Below are positions 36,967-46,415 of a stretch of DNA of 64,000 bases, one piece after another. The notes beneath the pieces are model-generated. The model did not search any database and was not told the origin of the DNA. It saw only the letters and a list, made by a program, of their open reading frames with translations. This stretch comes from a bacterium (GTDB lineage Bacteria; UBP6; UBA1177; JAKLFG01), in contig JAKLIW010000007.1 in NCBI GenBank assembly GCA_022709425.1, forward strand, positions 62,001-126,000. The letters are read 5' to 3'. Within the stretch, counting starts at the first letter, position 1; each line of letters begins with the position of its first letter. Position numbers and translations under genes: made by a program.

Positions 36967-39270
36967 CTAAATGCGTACCACGCTGCTGATGTCGTAGGAA
37001 AGTATCGATCTTTTGGTCTTCATCTCCTGACCGACGCGCTCGATCTGCCGGATATCGGTTCCCTTGAACGACAGATAGACATGCCCCGTCTTTTCGGTAG
37101 CGTCGCGCGGATCGAGGTGCAGGCTCTCGATATTGAGTCCCGCGGTCGATATCTCCTGCAACACATCGAGCAGTGCGCCGGGGGTATTCTTTATCTCGAT
37201 GATGAGTTCGACCTGATAGAGGGCGAAGTTGTACCAAAATACCCCCTTCTCGACCCGTTCGTGGTTGAAACGCTGGAGCGTCGGACAGCCGCTTTTATGG
37301 ATGATGTAGCCGCGCGTCGGCGATATGTAGGCGACGATCGGGTCGCCCTCTTCGGGGCCGCAACATTTGGCCGCGCCGTAGTCGCGCACCTCGCCCACAC
37401 CGCGGATGTAGACCGACTTCGCACCGGGGGTCACCTCGATGGTGTCGCGCTTGATGCGTCGTTCCGGGAACAGGGCGCCCACCTTGCGCGGAAGTTCGGC
37501 GATGAGTTTTTCCACCTCGTCGTCGGAGAACAGATGCTTGAGCACCACCCGCAGTTTGAATTCGCCGGTCGCCAGTTTGTAGAACAGCACTTGCAGGCGC
37601 TGTTCCTTGGGAAGCGAATATTTGTCGGCGATCTCAGCGAACCCATCAAGTGTTTCCAGCCGGTTGAAATCCTGCGTGCGACCCGCCTTTTCGAACAGTT
37701 GCCTGACCGTATCGCGACCCGCTCCGACGAGTTGTTCGCGCTCCTGCTGGGTGAGGTGGCGGCGGATGTAGGTCTTCGCTTTGTGGGTCACGACAAAGGT
37801 GAGCCAGTCCTGCCGCGGGAACTGCTTTTTCGAGGTCTCTATCGTCACCTCGTCCTTGTTCCCGAGCCGGTAGTAAATGGGAACCTTGCGGCCGTTGACC
37901 GTGCCGCCCACGCAGGTATCGCCCAGATCGCCGTGTATCGAATAGGCGAAATCGAGCACCGTCGCCCCCTCGGGCAGCGTCTTGAGTTCACCCTTCGGCG
38001 TGAAGACCGATATCTTCTCGAGCGGAATGGCCGACTCTATGTCGTGGACGAAGTCGAGCGGGTTGGACAGATCGGGTATCTCGCCGAGCACCTCCTTGAG
38101 CCACTGCATCGCCTTGTCCTTGTTGGATATCTCGTGCTTGTAGGCCCAGTGCGACGCGTTCCCCTCCTCGGCGATGCGGTGCATGTCGCGGGTCCGTATC
38201 TGGACCTCCATCGAATACTCGTGGTAGCGCACCACCGTGTGGATCGACTGGTAGTCGTTGGGCTTGGGCCGCGCGATGTAGTCCTTGAAGCGGTCGTTCA
38301 TCACCGTGAATTCGCTGAAGGAGTGTATCGCCGCCATCACCAGATAACAGTCGTCGCGGTTGTCGGTGTCGAGTATGACGCGCACGCCGATGATGTCGTG
38401 GAGCGACCCGATGGACTTGTTCTGCTTGATGGTCTTGTTGTAGATGCTCGGGTAAGACTTGATGCGGCCGTATATCCGTTCAACCCGACCCGATGACGCC
38501 GGGCAGTTCTTTTCGATCGCCTCGCGCACTTTCCCCTGCAACAGATCGAGCACCGCCGCCGGATCATGGTGGAACCGCTCCGTTATGTAGCGATCGACCT
38601 CCTCCCAGCGGTCGCGGTGGAGATAGTAGAAACTGAGCGCCTCGAGTTCCTCCTTCATCCAGTAGACGCCGAGCCGGTGGGCGAGCGGCGTGTAGAGCCG
38701 CAGTGTCTCGCCCGCGATCCGTTCCTGCTGCTCCTTCGACATCGAATCGATGGTCATCATATTGTGGAGACGGTCGGCGAGTTTGATGAAGATGACCCAT
38801 ATCCCGTTGCGCGCCGCGTAGGTGATGAGTTTCTGGAAGGCGTGCGCCTGCTTCTCCTCCTTGCCGAGCGTCAGCCCCGACAGTTTGGTCACGCCGTCGA
38901 CCAGATTGGAGACCTTTTCGCCGAACAGTTGCTCGATCTCGGCGAGCGTGGTGGTGGTATCCTCAACGGTGTCGTGCAGGAGCCCCGCGATGACGCACTC
39001 GAGACTCGTCTTCATCTTGGCCAGCACGTAGGCGATGGCGTAGGGATGGGTGATGTAGGGCTCGCCGCTCTTGCGCACGACCCCGTCGTGGGCCGCCGTG
39101 GCAAGCACTATCGCGATATTCAACTGTTCGCGCGCAGTCATCTTCTCGGCGTCGGTCAACTGCGGGTGCGACTCGATGTGCGCTTTGATGATGTCGTTGG
39201 GACGGATGATCCGCAGGATATCCATGTGCGGCTTGCGCTTGACGATCTCTTGGAACCGTTTTACGTCCAT
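36967..39270 (-). CDS. Bifunctional (p)ppGpp synthetase/hydrolase (Rel/SpoT)
   Basis: 767 residues, in the RSH long-form range. Order: HD hydrolase domain ~45-200 with THPYAIA, GLLHDTVEDT and FIKLADRLHNM (intact metal-binding His/Asp); synthetase domain ~250-370 with RFKDYIARPKPNDYQSIHT and MEVQIRTRDMHRIAEEG; TGS domain ~400-465 starting SVFTPKGELKTLPEG; a Cys-containing zinc-finger-like region (AAKCCGP); and a C-terminal ACT domain from ~685. The RFKD motif (not ExDD) and the intact HD site mark the bifunctional class rather than synthetase-only RelA. The ATG overlaps the gmk stop by one base (TGATG). Confidence 0.95.
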   Translation of the reverse strand: MDVKRFQEIVKRKPHMDILRIIRPNDIIKAHIESHPQLTDAEKMTAREQLNIAIVLATAAHDGVVRKSGEPYITHPYAIAYVLAKMKTSLECVIAGLLHDTVEDTTTTLAEIEQLFGEKVSNLVDGVTKLSGLTLGKEEKQAHAFQKLITYAARNGIWVIFIKLADRLHNMMTIDSMSKEQQERIAGETLRLYTPLAHRLGVYWMKEELEALSFYYLHRDRWEEVDRYITERFHHDPAAVLDLLQGKVREAIEKNCPASSGRVERIYGRIKSYPSIYNKTIKQNKSIGSLHDIIGVRVILDTDNRDDCYLVMAAIHSFSEFTVMNDRFKDYIARPKPNDYQSIHTVVRYHEYSMEVQIRTRDMHRIAEEGNASHWAYKHEISNKDKAMQWLKEVLGEIPDLSNPLDFVHDIESAIPLEKISVFTPKGELKTLPEGATVLDFAYSIHGDLGDTCVGGTVNGRKVPIYYRLGNKDEVTIETSKKQFPRQDWLTFVVTHKAKTYIRRHLTQQEREQLVGAGRDTVRQLFEKAGRTQDFNRLETLDGFAEIADKYSLPKEQRLQVLFYKLATGEFKLRVVLKHLFSDDEVEKLIAELPRKVGALFPERRIKRDTIEVTPGAKSVYIRGVGEVRDYGAAKCCGPEEGDPIVAYISPTRGYIIHKSGCPTLQRFNHERVEKGVFWYNFALYQVELIIEIKNTPGALLDVLQEISTAGLNIESLHLDPRDATEKTGHVYLSFKGTDIRQIERVGQEMKTKRSILSYDISSVVRI

Positions 39271-39905
39271 CAGGCGAGCATCTTCTCGATGATATCGGCG
39301 TTCCAGCGCTTCGAGCAGTGTATCTCGGACGACAGGATACTGCCCAGCAGCGCCGCGGCGTGCTCCAGTTCGTCGTTGACCACCACATAGTCGTAGTGGA
39401 TGTAGCGGCGTATCTCGTCGCGCGCCTCTTCGAGACGCCGTTCAATGGCGGCGATGTCGTCGAGCGCGCGACCGGTGAGTCGCTGTTTAAGCGCCATGAT
39501 GGAGGGCGGCAGGACGAAGACCAGCACCGCGTCGTCGGGGAGCAGGTCCTTGACCGCGAGCGCCCCCTGCACGTCGAGCGAACAGATGATGTATTTACCG
39601 GCGGCGACGCGCTGGGCGATCCATTCTTTCGGGGTGCCGTAGAGGTGGCCGTAGACCTCGGCCCATTCGAAGAAGTAGCCTTCGTCGATGCGATGACGGA
39701 ATTCCTCGTCGGTCAGGAAAAAGTAATCGCGGCCGTTCTTTTCCCCGGTCCGGGGGCGGCGGGTGGTGCAGGAGATCGACTGTTCGAGGAAGGGGAAGCG
39801 GGCGCGGACGGCGTTCACCAGCGTCGTCTTGCCGGTCCCCGATGGGGCCGAGATGACGAAGACCATGCCGCGACGGCCGCCGGCGGCGTTTGCTGTTTTT
39901 TTCAT
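39270..39905 (-). CDS. gmk: Guanylate kinase
   Basis: 211 residues from ATG 39905. P-loop SAPSGTGKTTL, GMP-binding SISCTTRRPRTGE and RDYFFLTDEEF, AEVYGHLYGTP, and CSLDVQGA are all canonical. The enzyme phosphorylates GMP to GDP with ATP. It is first in the gmk-rel-dapA operon; GDP and GTP are the direct substrates of the next gene's synthetase, a common linkage. An in-frame upstream extension to 40016 is ruled out by the promoter at 39933-39961. Confidence 0.96.
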   Translation of the reverse strand: MKKTANAAGGRRGMVFVISAPSGTGKTTLVNAVRARFPFLEQSISCTTRRPRTGEKNGRDYFFLTDEEFRHRIDEGYFFEWAEVYGHLYGTPKEWIAQRVAAGKYIICSLDVQGALAVKDLLPDDAVLVFVLPPSIMALKQRLTGRALDDIAAIERRLEEARDEIRRYIHYDYVVVNDELEHAAALLGSILSSEIHCSKRWNADIIEKMLA

Positions 39906-39932
39906 ATGATCGTTTCTCTCCAAAATCGGGGT

Positions 39933-39961
39933 ACTATATACCAAACGCGCGCGCGATTCAA
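39933..39961 (-). promoter_or_regulatory. Promoter of gmk-rel-dapA
   Basis: On the minus strand TTGAAT (39956-39961), 17-bp spacer, TATAGT (39933-39938). Predicted start near 39926, 21 nt before the gmk ATG. Confidence 0.6.
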
Positions 39962-39997
39962 TAGTTTCGGTGAACCTTTTTCGGGGTGACCGGATTA

Positions 39998-42062
<2,065 letters not shown>

Positions 42063-42231
42063 CCAGCAAAAATATCCCCGCTAAACTTTAACAGAAATGT
42101 CTCGGACACACCGCGCAAGGCCACCTGTTATGCAGGGGGCTCCACGAATCAACCCTCAACTCCCGCTCAACTCTCCCGTCACTCTGATAAATGTTCAATG
42201 GTAAATGATAAATGGGAAAAAGCGGTCACCC

Positions 42232-43647
42232 CTACTGCCTCACACAACGGGCATAGTAGGTATCCGTCTTATTGAAGTTGATGATGGTCACATAGCCGTT
42301 ATTGAAATCTACATACCATGCGTATTGGGTACTGCCCGTACTGGAAGAGGATGACCAGAAACTATTCGACGCCATCTGCGGAAATGTGCTCGCGGGGCTG
42401 GAACTCGTATCATATATCAATGTTTTCAGTTCATTGATGTTCGGAAGGCGCCAATCGGTATAACCACCATAGGTTAGGTTCTCGCAGTAACTGAGCGCAC
42501 TCTGCCAGTTCAGAGAACTCGCGTATTCTTTTGTCCACTGGAAGCCCGTGACAGTGTCGGTCACAATCACTTTGCCCGCTACCGTCGTCTCGGTGAAGGC
42601 GCTGTCGAGCAAAGATTCGCCCCTCACACACCGGGCATAGTAAATATTTGACTTATCATAGCCGTGCACATTGCCATCATTGGCCTTAACATGCCATGCG
42701 GCTCCGGCACTGTACGCAAGGGATGAGGAGGACCAGTATGAATCCGTCTGCGGGCCGGAAAATATCGTGGCGTCTATCGCCGGACTGTATCTACCGTAAT
42801 CGGGAAGTGTCGCCAACTCTTTGCGACTCGGCAAGCGCCAATCGGTGTAGCCGCCATAGGTAAGAGCACCGCAATAATCTATCGCTTGTTGCCATGTACA
42901 TTTCGCGCCTGTCGGGGACCCGCCAGTGCACCCCGAATAGGTCGTCGGGAGCGTCCTCTGCCATATCAGCCCCGTCACATTATCGGTGACGACATCGTTG
43001 CCTGCTGTGCCGCTGACGGTGTAGCCACGCGGCGTACAGTAGTCGCCGAGCGTCGCATACTGCGCATCCTGACCGTAGAAGGCGTTGCCCTCAGCCGGGC
43101 AGGTCATCTCCGCCGTCGCATCGTAGCATTTCGTCTGCCCCGTGCACAGCACCGCCATCGTCGCGACGACATCATCATCGCTTACAAGGTCATCGTCGAT
43201 GACGATGACCGCGTCGTCGGTCGGCGTCACATCGACCGCATCGTCGGTCGGGATAACGGAATCATCAACATCCGACTGATCCGACGAATCGGTCGGATCG
43301 GACTGATCGTCGGCGACATCTTCGTCGGGTTCAATGATCGCATCATCAGCCGTTTCCAGCGTATCATCGCTTTCAATGGTCGCATCATCGGTGACGGTCT
43401 CATCGGACAGGTCGGTCTGATCATCGGTTCCTTCATCGTCGCCGACCGCCATCTCATCGTCGCTCTCGCCGATGGCGTCGTCATCGGTCGACGGCATCAC
43501 ACACTTCCCCTCCACGCATTCATACGGCTCCTTGCAGGTATTGTCGAGATAGCAGGCATTCCCCTCCTTGCCCCGTTCCGTGAAGTTGAGCACATCGCAG
43601 GAAGCAAGCAGAAAGACCGTCAAAAGAAATAAAAGCATCTTTCTCAT
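42232..43647 (-). CDS. Lipoprotein with two DUF1566 (C-type-lectin-like) domains
   Basis: 471 residues. Signal MRKMLLFLLTVFLLASC with lipobox LASC; a small Cys module (ACYLDNTCKEPYECVEGKC); Asp-rich linker ~55-165; then two copies of DUF1566. Each contains GLIWQ or GFQWTK, a W-Q-x-A-x-x-Y-C segment, LTYGGYTDWRLP, YWSSSS or FWSSSS, and a closing YYARCVR. DUF1566 folds like formylglycine-generating/C-type-lectin-like proteins and is often a ligand-binding display domain. GGAGGTG lies 7 nt before the ATG, and the upstream gene stops 1 bp earlier, so they are one operon. Function unknown. Confidence 0.87.
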   Translation of the reverse strand: MRKMLLFLLTVFLLASCDVLNFTERGKEGNACYLDNTCKEPYECVEGKCVMPSTDDDAIGESDDEMAVGDDEGTDDQTDLSDETVTDDATIESDDTLETADDAIIEPDEDVADDQSDPTDSSDQSDVDDSVIPTDDAVDVTPTDDAVIVIDDDLVSDDDVVATMAVLCTGQTKCYDATAEMTCPAEGNAFYGQDAQYATLGDYCTPRGYTVSGTAGNDVVTDNVTGLIWQRTLPTTYSGCTGGSPTGAKCTWQQAIDYCGALTYGGYTDWRLPSRKELATLPDYGRYSPAIDATIFSGPQTDSYWSSSSLAYSAGAAWHVKANDGNVHGYDKSNIYYARCVRGESLLDSAFTETTVAGKVIVTDTVTGFQWTKEYASSLNWQSALSYCENLTYGGYTDWRLPNINELKTLIYDTSSSPASTFPQMASNSFWSSSSSTGSTQYAWYVDFNNGYVTIINFNKTDTYYARCVRQ

Positions 43648-43648
43648 A

Positions 43649-44575
43649 TCACCACCTCCCCGTGAGCGTCAGCATCGCGCCGCCCGGCAAAGGCATCACC
43701 GCCGCCTGTACCGGCCTTTCGGCCACAAGGTCCCATATCAGGAGCGCCGCCCCCGTCCCCAGCGCAAGGCCGCCGACCACATAAGACGCGATCATCGTGC
43801 CGCTCCACAGGTCGTAGGTGCTCCGGTCGCTGCCGGTTTTTCCCCAGTCGTAATCCTTTTTCGCCTCGCCGGTCTGCCAGTGGGCGACACCCGCCAGCGC
43901 CATCACGGCGCCGCCCCCCACCAGAAGACCGACCCCGCTCCAGCCGAGCGCGGTCAGTCCGCGCGACGGTGTCGGCGCTACGCTTTCCTCGACCATCGCG
44001 GGGGCCTGCGGCATCGCCCCCGGCGCCGTCCGCGGCGCCGCGGCAGCGGCGGGCGCCGAAGGTGCGGTCTGAGGCACCGCCGGGGCCGGCTTGGTGACGA
44101 TCTTGTCGAACAGGTCTCCCACCGCCTGCGGGATCCCCTCGACCAACAGGTTGATATCGCCCTTCGCCTTGAACTCCGCCCGGCCCAATATCGTCGCATT
44201 GCGGACATTAAGCCGCTGAAGGTAGAGCATCCAGTAGTCGCCCAGTTTCGACAGCGTCCCTATCACCGATTCGGGCGCCCCGAGCGCCGCGCCGATCTCG
44301 GCATAGCAGGCGGTATCGTCGGCACCGCAGGAAAGTTTCTTCTCCTCTCCCACCATGAGTGACTTCATCTCGGCCTCGCCGATCACCCGTTTCCCCGATA
44401 TCTTCACCACCTCCATCGCGATTATCGCGCTGACCGCATTGGCATCCTTCTCGGTGACGCCTGTCTGCGGCTCGATGCGCCACACCACGATCGAATCGGC
44501 GTTATCGGCCGCCGCGACGGAGGAACAGGTGAAAGCGAAAAGTGCTAGAAAAAAAATCAGCGAAGGCTTACTCAT
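43649..44575 (-). CDS. TolB/CsgG-like N-terminal domain protein with two C-terminal membrane helices
   Basis: 308 residues. A signal peptide (MSKPSLIFFLALFAFTCSSVAAA) is followed by an alpha/beta domain: IVVWRIEPQTGV, then a C-x9-ACYAEIGAALGA segment, then VIGTLSKLGDYWMLYLQRLN. That layout is seen in many myxobacterial proteins resembling the TolB N-terminal/CsgG nucleotide-like fold. A Pro/Ala-rich hinge (~165-205) leads to two hydrophobic helices (~210-230 and ~260-285). The last residues are a basic/hydrophobic tail. Its stop is 1 bp upstream of the DUF1566 lipoprotein start. Role unknown; a membrane-associated sensor or assembly factor is a guess. Confidence 0.7.
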   Translation of the reverse strand: MSKPSLIFFLALFAFTCSSVAAADNADSIVVWRIEPQTGVTEKDANAVSAIIAMEVVKISGKRVIGEAEMKSLMVGEEKKLSCGADDTACYAEIGAALGAPESVIGTLSKLGDYWMLYLQRLNVRNATILGRAEFKAKGDINLLVEGIPQAVGDLFDKIVTKPAPAVPQTAPSAPAAAAAPRTAPGAMPQAPAMVEESVAPTPSRGLTALGWSGVGLLVGGGAVMALAGVAHWQTGEAKKDYDWGKTGSDRSTYDLWSGTMIASYVVGGLALGTGAALLIWDLVAERPVQAAVMPLPGGAMLTLTGRW

Positions 44576-44587
44576 GGCTATTTTTCC

Positions 44588-44674
44588 TCATGCCTTGAAT
44601 TTGCGCTTGGAGTAGCGGGGAACGCGATTAGTCTTGTCTTGTCTTGTCTTGTCTTGGTCGATGATGACCCGCAT
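44588..44674 (-). CDS. Candidate small basic leader ORF containing the pentanucleotide repeat
   Basis: A 28-codon frame from ATG 44674 to TGA 44588 reads MRVIIDQDKT then a repeat-encoded RQDKT and a basic end (YSKRKFKA). It has AGGGGA 7 nt upstream. Its stop lies 12 nt before the ATG of the 43649-44575 gene, whose own ribosome site overlaps it. It sits wholly inside the predicted 118-nt leader. Because the repeat unit is 5 bp, gain or loss of a unit changes the frame. Translation is unproven; it could simply be leader RNA. Confidence 0.35.
   Translation of the reverse strand: MRVIIDQDKTRQDKTNRVPRYSKRKFKA
44631..44655. repeat. Pentanucleotide tandem repeat (GTCTT)5
   Basis: Five perfect GTCTT units on the plus strand in the leader of the 43649-44575 gene. 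Slippage here could alter a leader ORF frame or the distance between promoter and gene. Confidence 0.95.
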
Positions 44675-44699
44675 TGAATTTCCCCTGTCGTGCGGGGCA

Positions 44700-44728
44700 A
44701 TGCTATCCGATTTTTAACGGGAAATCAA
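44700..44728 (-). promoter_or_regulatory. Promoter of the TolB-like/DUF1566 operon
   Basis: On the minus strand TTGATT (44723-44728), 17-bp spacer, TAGCAT (44700-44705). Predicted start near 44693, giving an unusually long leader of about 118 nt. Confidence 0.45.
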
Positions 44729-44756
44729 TTTTATCGGACGGCGGAGGTATAGGCCT

Positions 44757-44801
44757 TACAAGAACGATCAGTCAGGCATCAGTGAATCTTCGTCGGGCGC
44801 T
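44757..44801 (-). pseudogene. Remnant 3' end of a duplicated Asp-tail lipoprotein gene
   Basis: This 45-bp stretch matches 45111-45155: 17 identical bases, 13 partly different, 15 identical, without gaps. On the minus strand it encodes APDEDSLMPD-stop, against APDEDVLLTD-stop at the end of the esterase lipoprotein. Similarity ends beyond it, so it is a scar of a deleted or overwritten second copy. Confidence 0.65.
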
Positions 44802-44831
44802 GTTAGTTAGAATGGATTCTTTACGGTGAAT

Positions 44832-45053
44832 CTAGCGTTCATGGGCCTCGTCGCGGTCGAAACGATAGTCCTTGGGAAGGTTGAACTGGTGGTCGGCCAC
44901 GAAAGAAAGATACGCTTTTTTCTTTGCCTTGGCGCTTAGGTTCGCCTGTTCAAAAACGAGAACCTTGAGCAGGCTGTCGTTCTTCACACCGGCCAATTTC
45001 TTTTTCAGCAGCAACGACCCGTCCTTGTAGGTCGCGTCGATGAACATCACCAT
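44832..45053 (-). CDS. Orphan antitoxin-like small protein
   Basis: 73 residues from ATG 45053 (GGAGG 8 nt upstream; ATGs at 45059 and 45047 have poorer spacing). The N-terminal beta-strand segment FIDATYKDGSLLLKKKL resembles the DNA-binding/dimerisation strand of AF2212-type antitoxins. The C-terminal KDYRFDRDEAHER resembles the toxin-wrapping tail of VapB-like antitoxins (FxRxEAxxR). No partner toxin is seen: the 170 bp downstream hold only the lipoprotein remnant, and the upstream gene is the esterase. It has a strong promoter of its own. It may be a solitary antitoxin or a regulator; family call is tentative. Confidence 0.55.
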   Translation of the reverse strand: MVMFIDATYKDGSLLLKKKLAGVKNDSLLKVLVFEQANLSAKAKKKAYLSFVADHQFNLPKDYRFDRDEAHER

Positions 45054-45080
45054 AACCATGTCCTCCCAAGTAGCACGGCC

Positions 45081-45109
45081 ATGATAGCCGGTCTGTCCGC
45101 GATTGTCAA
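45081..45109 (-). promoter_or_regulatory. Strong promoter of the antitoxin-like gene
   Basis: On the minus strand consensus TTGACA (45104-45109), 17-bp spacer, TATCAT (45081-45086). Predicted start near 45074. Confidence 0.65.
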
Positions 45110-45110
45110 C

Positions 45111-45155
45111 TACAAGAACGATCAGTCGGTCAGCAGGACATCTTCGTCGGGCGCT
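45111..45155. repeat. Direct repeat partner of the remnant at 44757-44801
   Basis: The 3' end of the esterase lipoprotein gene plus 11 bp of downstream sequence. Together with 44757-44801 it brackets the antitoxin-like gene and its promoter as 45-bp imperfect direct repeats 354 bp apart. Confidence 0.7.
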
Positions 45156-46273
45156 TCATAGCCCGGCTCTATGGTCGGATCGGGTTCGGTCATGAGGGTG
45201 CAGTAGGCGGGATAGTCGGCGGGCCAGTTCGTTGCGTAGGGAGATACCGTCGTGCCGCGCGGATGATCGCGGAAGAACTGGAGCATCTGCTGTGAATTCA
45301 GCCCCGCATTGGTGTGACCCAGCGCATGTTCGCAGATGATGACGGTGTGCCCCATCTCGGTCAGGTAGTTCGCGTCGAACCGCGCCATGTGGTTGAAATT
45401 GATGTAAAACCCCGACCCTCCCCATTTGTCGCAATCGGTGGGACCGGTGCAGGCGGTGTCGCCCTCGGCGCCGTGCATCATCGCCTGCACATATTTATTC
45501 GTGACGGTCATCTCGGGCCACGTGATGAAGCCGGAGGCCATCGCGCCGAGATCGGCCTTCGCCTTCGCATCGCTGAAGTAGGCGCCCGAATAGGTGAATA
45601 TCGAAGCGATCTGGTCGCCGCGCATCACACCGATGCTGTCGGCCGTTATCGACCCGGCCGAGAACCCGGCAAGGTGGATATGCTCCTCATCGACTCCCCA
45701 TTTCTCCTCGATGCAGGCAAGGATCGCGTCGAACAGCTCCACTTCGATCGAGCCGTTGCCGAGATTGAGAATGTCCCAATCGACCCCGGAGGGAAGCGCA
45801 ATGTCGGTATCTTCGGGGGTGACGAGTATGAAGGGCATCTCAGCGTTGTCCACAAAACCGGAGAGCAGCCCCTCGAAGTTCGCGGCGGTGTCGCCATAGC
45901 CATGGAAATTGAAAATGACCGGCCAACCCTTCTTGCTGTCGACGGTAGTCGGCAGGTTCAGAAGGAAGGTCCGCGTAAGATCCTTCGACTCGTCGCCGTT
46001 GACGATGAGGGTATTCTCGCCCTCCTTGAGACCGGCGCAACCCGGCACGACGGTATCGGTATCGGTCGCCGCATCACCTTCGACCAGCAGTTCGTCCTCA
46101 TCGGCGCCGGACTGATCGGCATCAATCAGGGGCTGATCGGCATCGCCCATCACATCCGACTCGGTCTGTGTGTCGTCGGTAACCAGATCGTTGTCGGCGG
46201 TCGTTTTCTTGTTGTCGTCGCACGAAAGTGCGAAAACGCACATGAACAGCGCAAGCATACCCAACTTCTTCAT
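45122..46273 (-). CDS. Secreted esterase lipoprotein (PHB depolymerase / LpqC-like alpha/beta hydrolase)
   Basis: 383 residues. Signal MKKLGMLALFMCVFALSC, lipobox ALSC; Asp/Glu-rich linker ~22-75; alpha/beta-hydrolase domain from ~80. It has RTFLLNLP, the oxyanion strand VIFNFHGYGD, the nucleophile elbow GFSAGS, and a C-terminal HALGH that fits the catalytic His; the acidic member is not certain. The layout is that of the family including polyhydroxybutyrate depolymerases and feruloyl esterases. Two Cys in TACTGPTDCDKW suggest a disulfide. A short acidic tail (DEDVLLTD) closes it. Substrate unknown. Own promoter at 46310-46337. Confidence 0.85.
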   Translation of the reverse strand: MKKLGMLALFMCVFALSCDDNKKTTADNDLVTDDTQTESDVMGDADQPLIDADQSGADEDELLVEGDAATDTDTVVPGCAGLKEGENTLIVNGDESKDLTRTFLLNLPTTVDSKKGWPVIFNFHGYGDTAANFEGLLSGFVDNAEMPFILVTPEDTDIALPSGVDWDILNLGNGSIEVELFDAILACIEEKWGVDEEHIHLAGFSAGSITADSIGVMRGDQIASIFTYSGAYFSDAKAKADLGAMASGFITWPEMTVTNKYVQAMMHGAEGDTACTGPTDCDKWGGSGFYINFNHMARFDANYLTEMGHTVIICEHALGHTNAGLNSQQMLQFFRDHPRGTTVSPYATNWPADYPAYCTLMTEPDPTIEPGYEAPDEDVLLTD

Positions 46274-46309
46274 GATATCCTCCCTTGTTGTATGAACCCG
46301 TTCGCGGTG

Positions 46310-46337
46310 ATGATAACAAATTGTTTGCTATTGTCAA
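46310..46337 (-). promoter_or_regulatory. Promoter of the esterase lipoprotein gene
   Basis: On the minus strand consensus TTGACA (46332-46337), 16-bp spacer, TATCAT (46310-46315). Predicted start near 46303, 30 nt before the ATG. Confidence 0.65.
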
Positions 46338-46361
46338 AAGAAACGGGGCGTCCCCATCTTC

Positions 46362-46389
46362 TTGATTTCTTTATCGGCGATAGTATCAT
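46362..46389 (+). promoter_or_regulatory. Promoter of the 46416-48826 operon
   Basis: TTGATT (46362-46367), 16-bp spacer, TATCAT (46384-46389). Predicted start near 46396, 20 nt before the ATG. It is divergent from, and uses the same -10 hexamer as, the esterase promoter. Confidence 0.55.
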
Positions 46390-46415
46390 GACGCCGAGAT
46401 CATGAGGGAGCCCGG

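Noticed and set aside
42063..42231. Possible gene or terminator in the 169 bp after ligA
   Set aside because: No open frame with a ribosome site, no hairpin with a T tract, and no promoter-quality hexamer pair seen.
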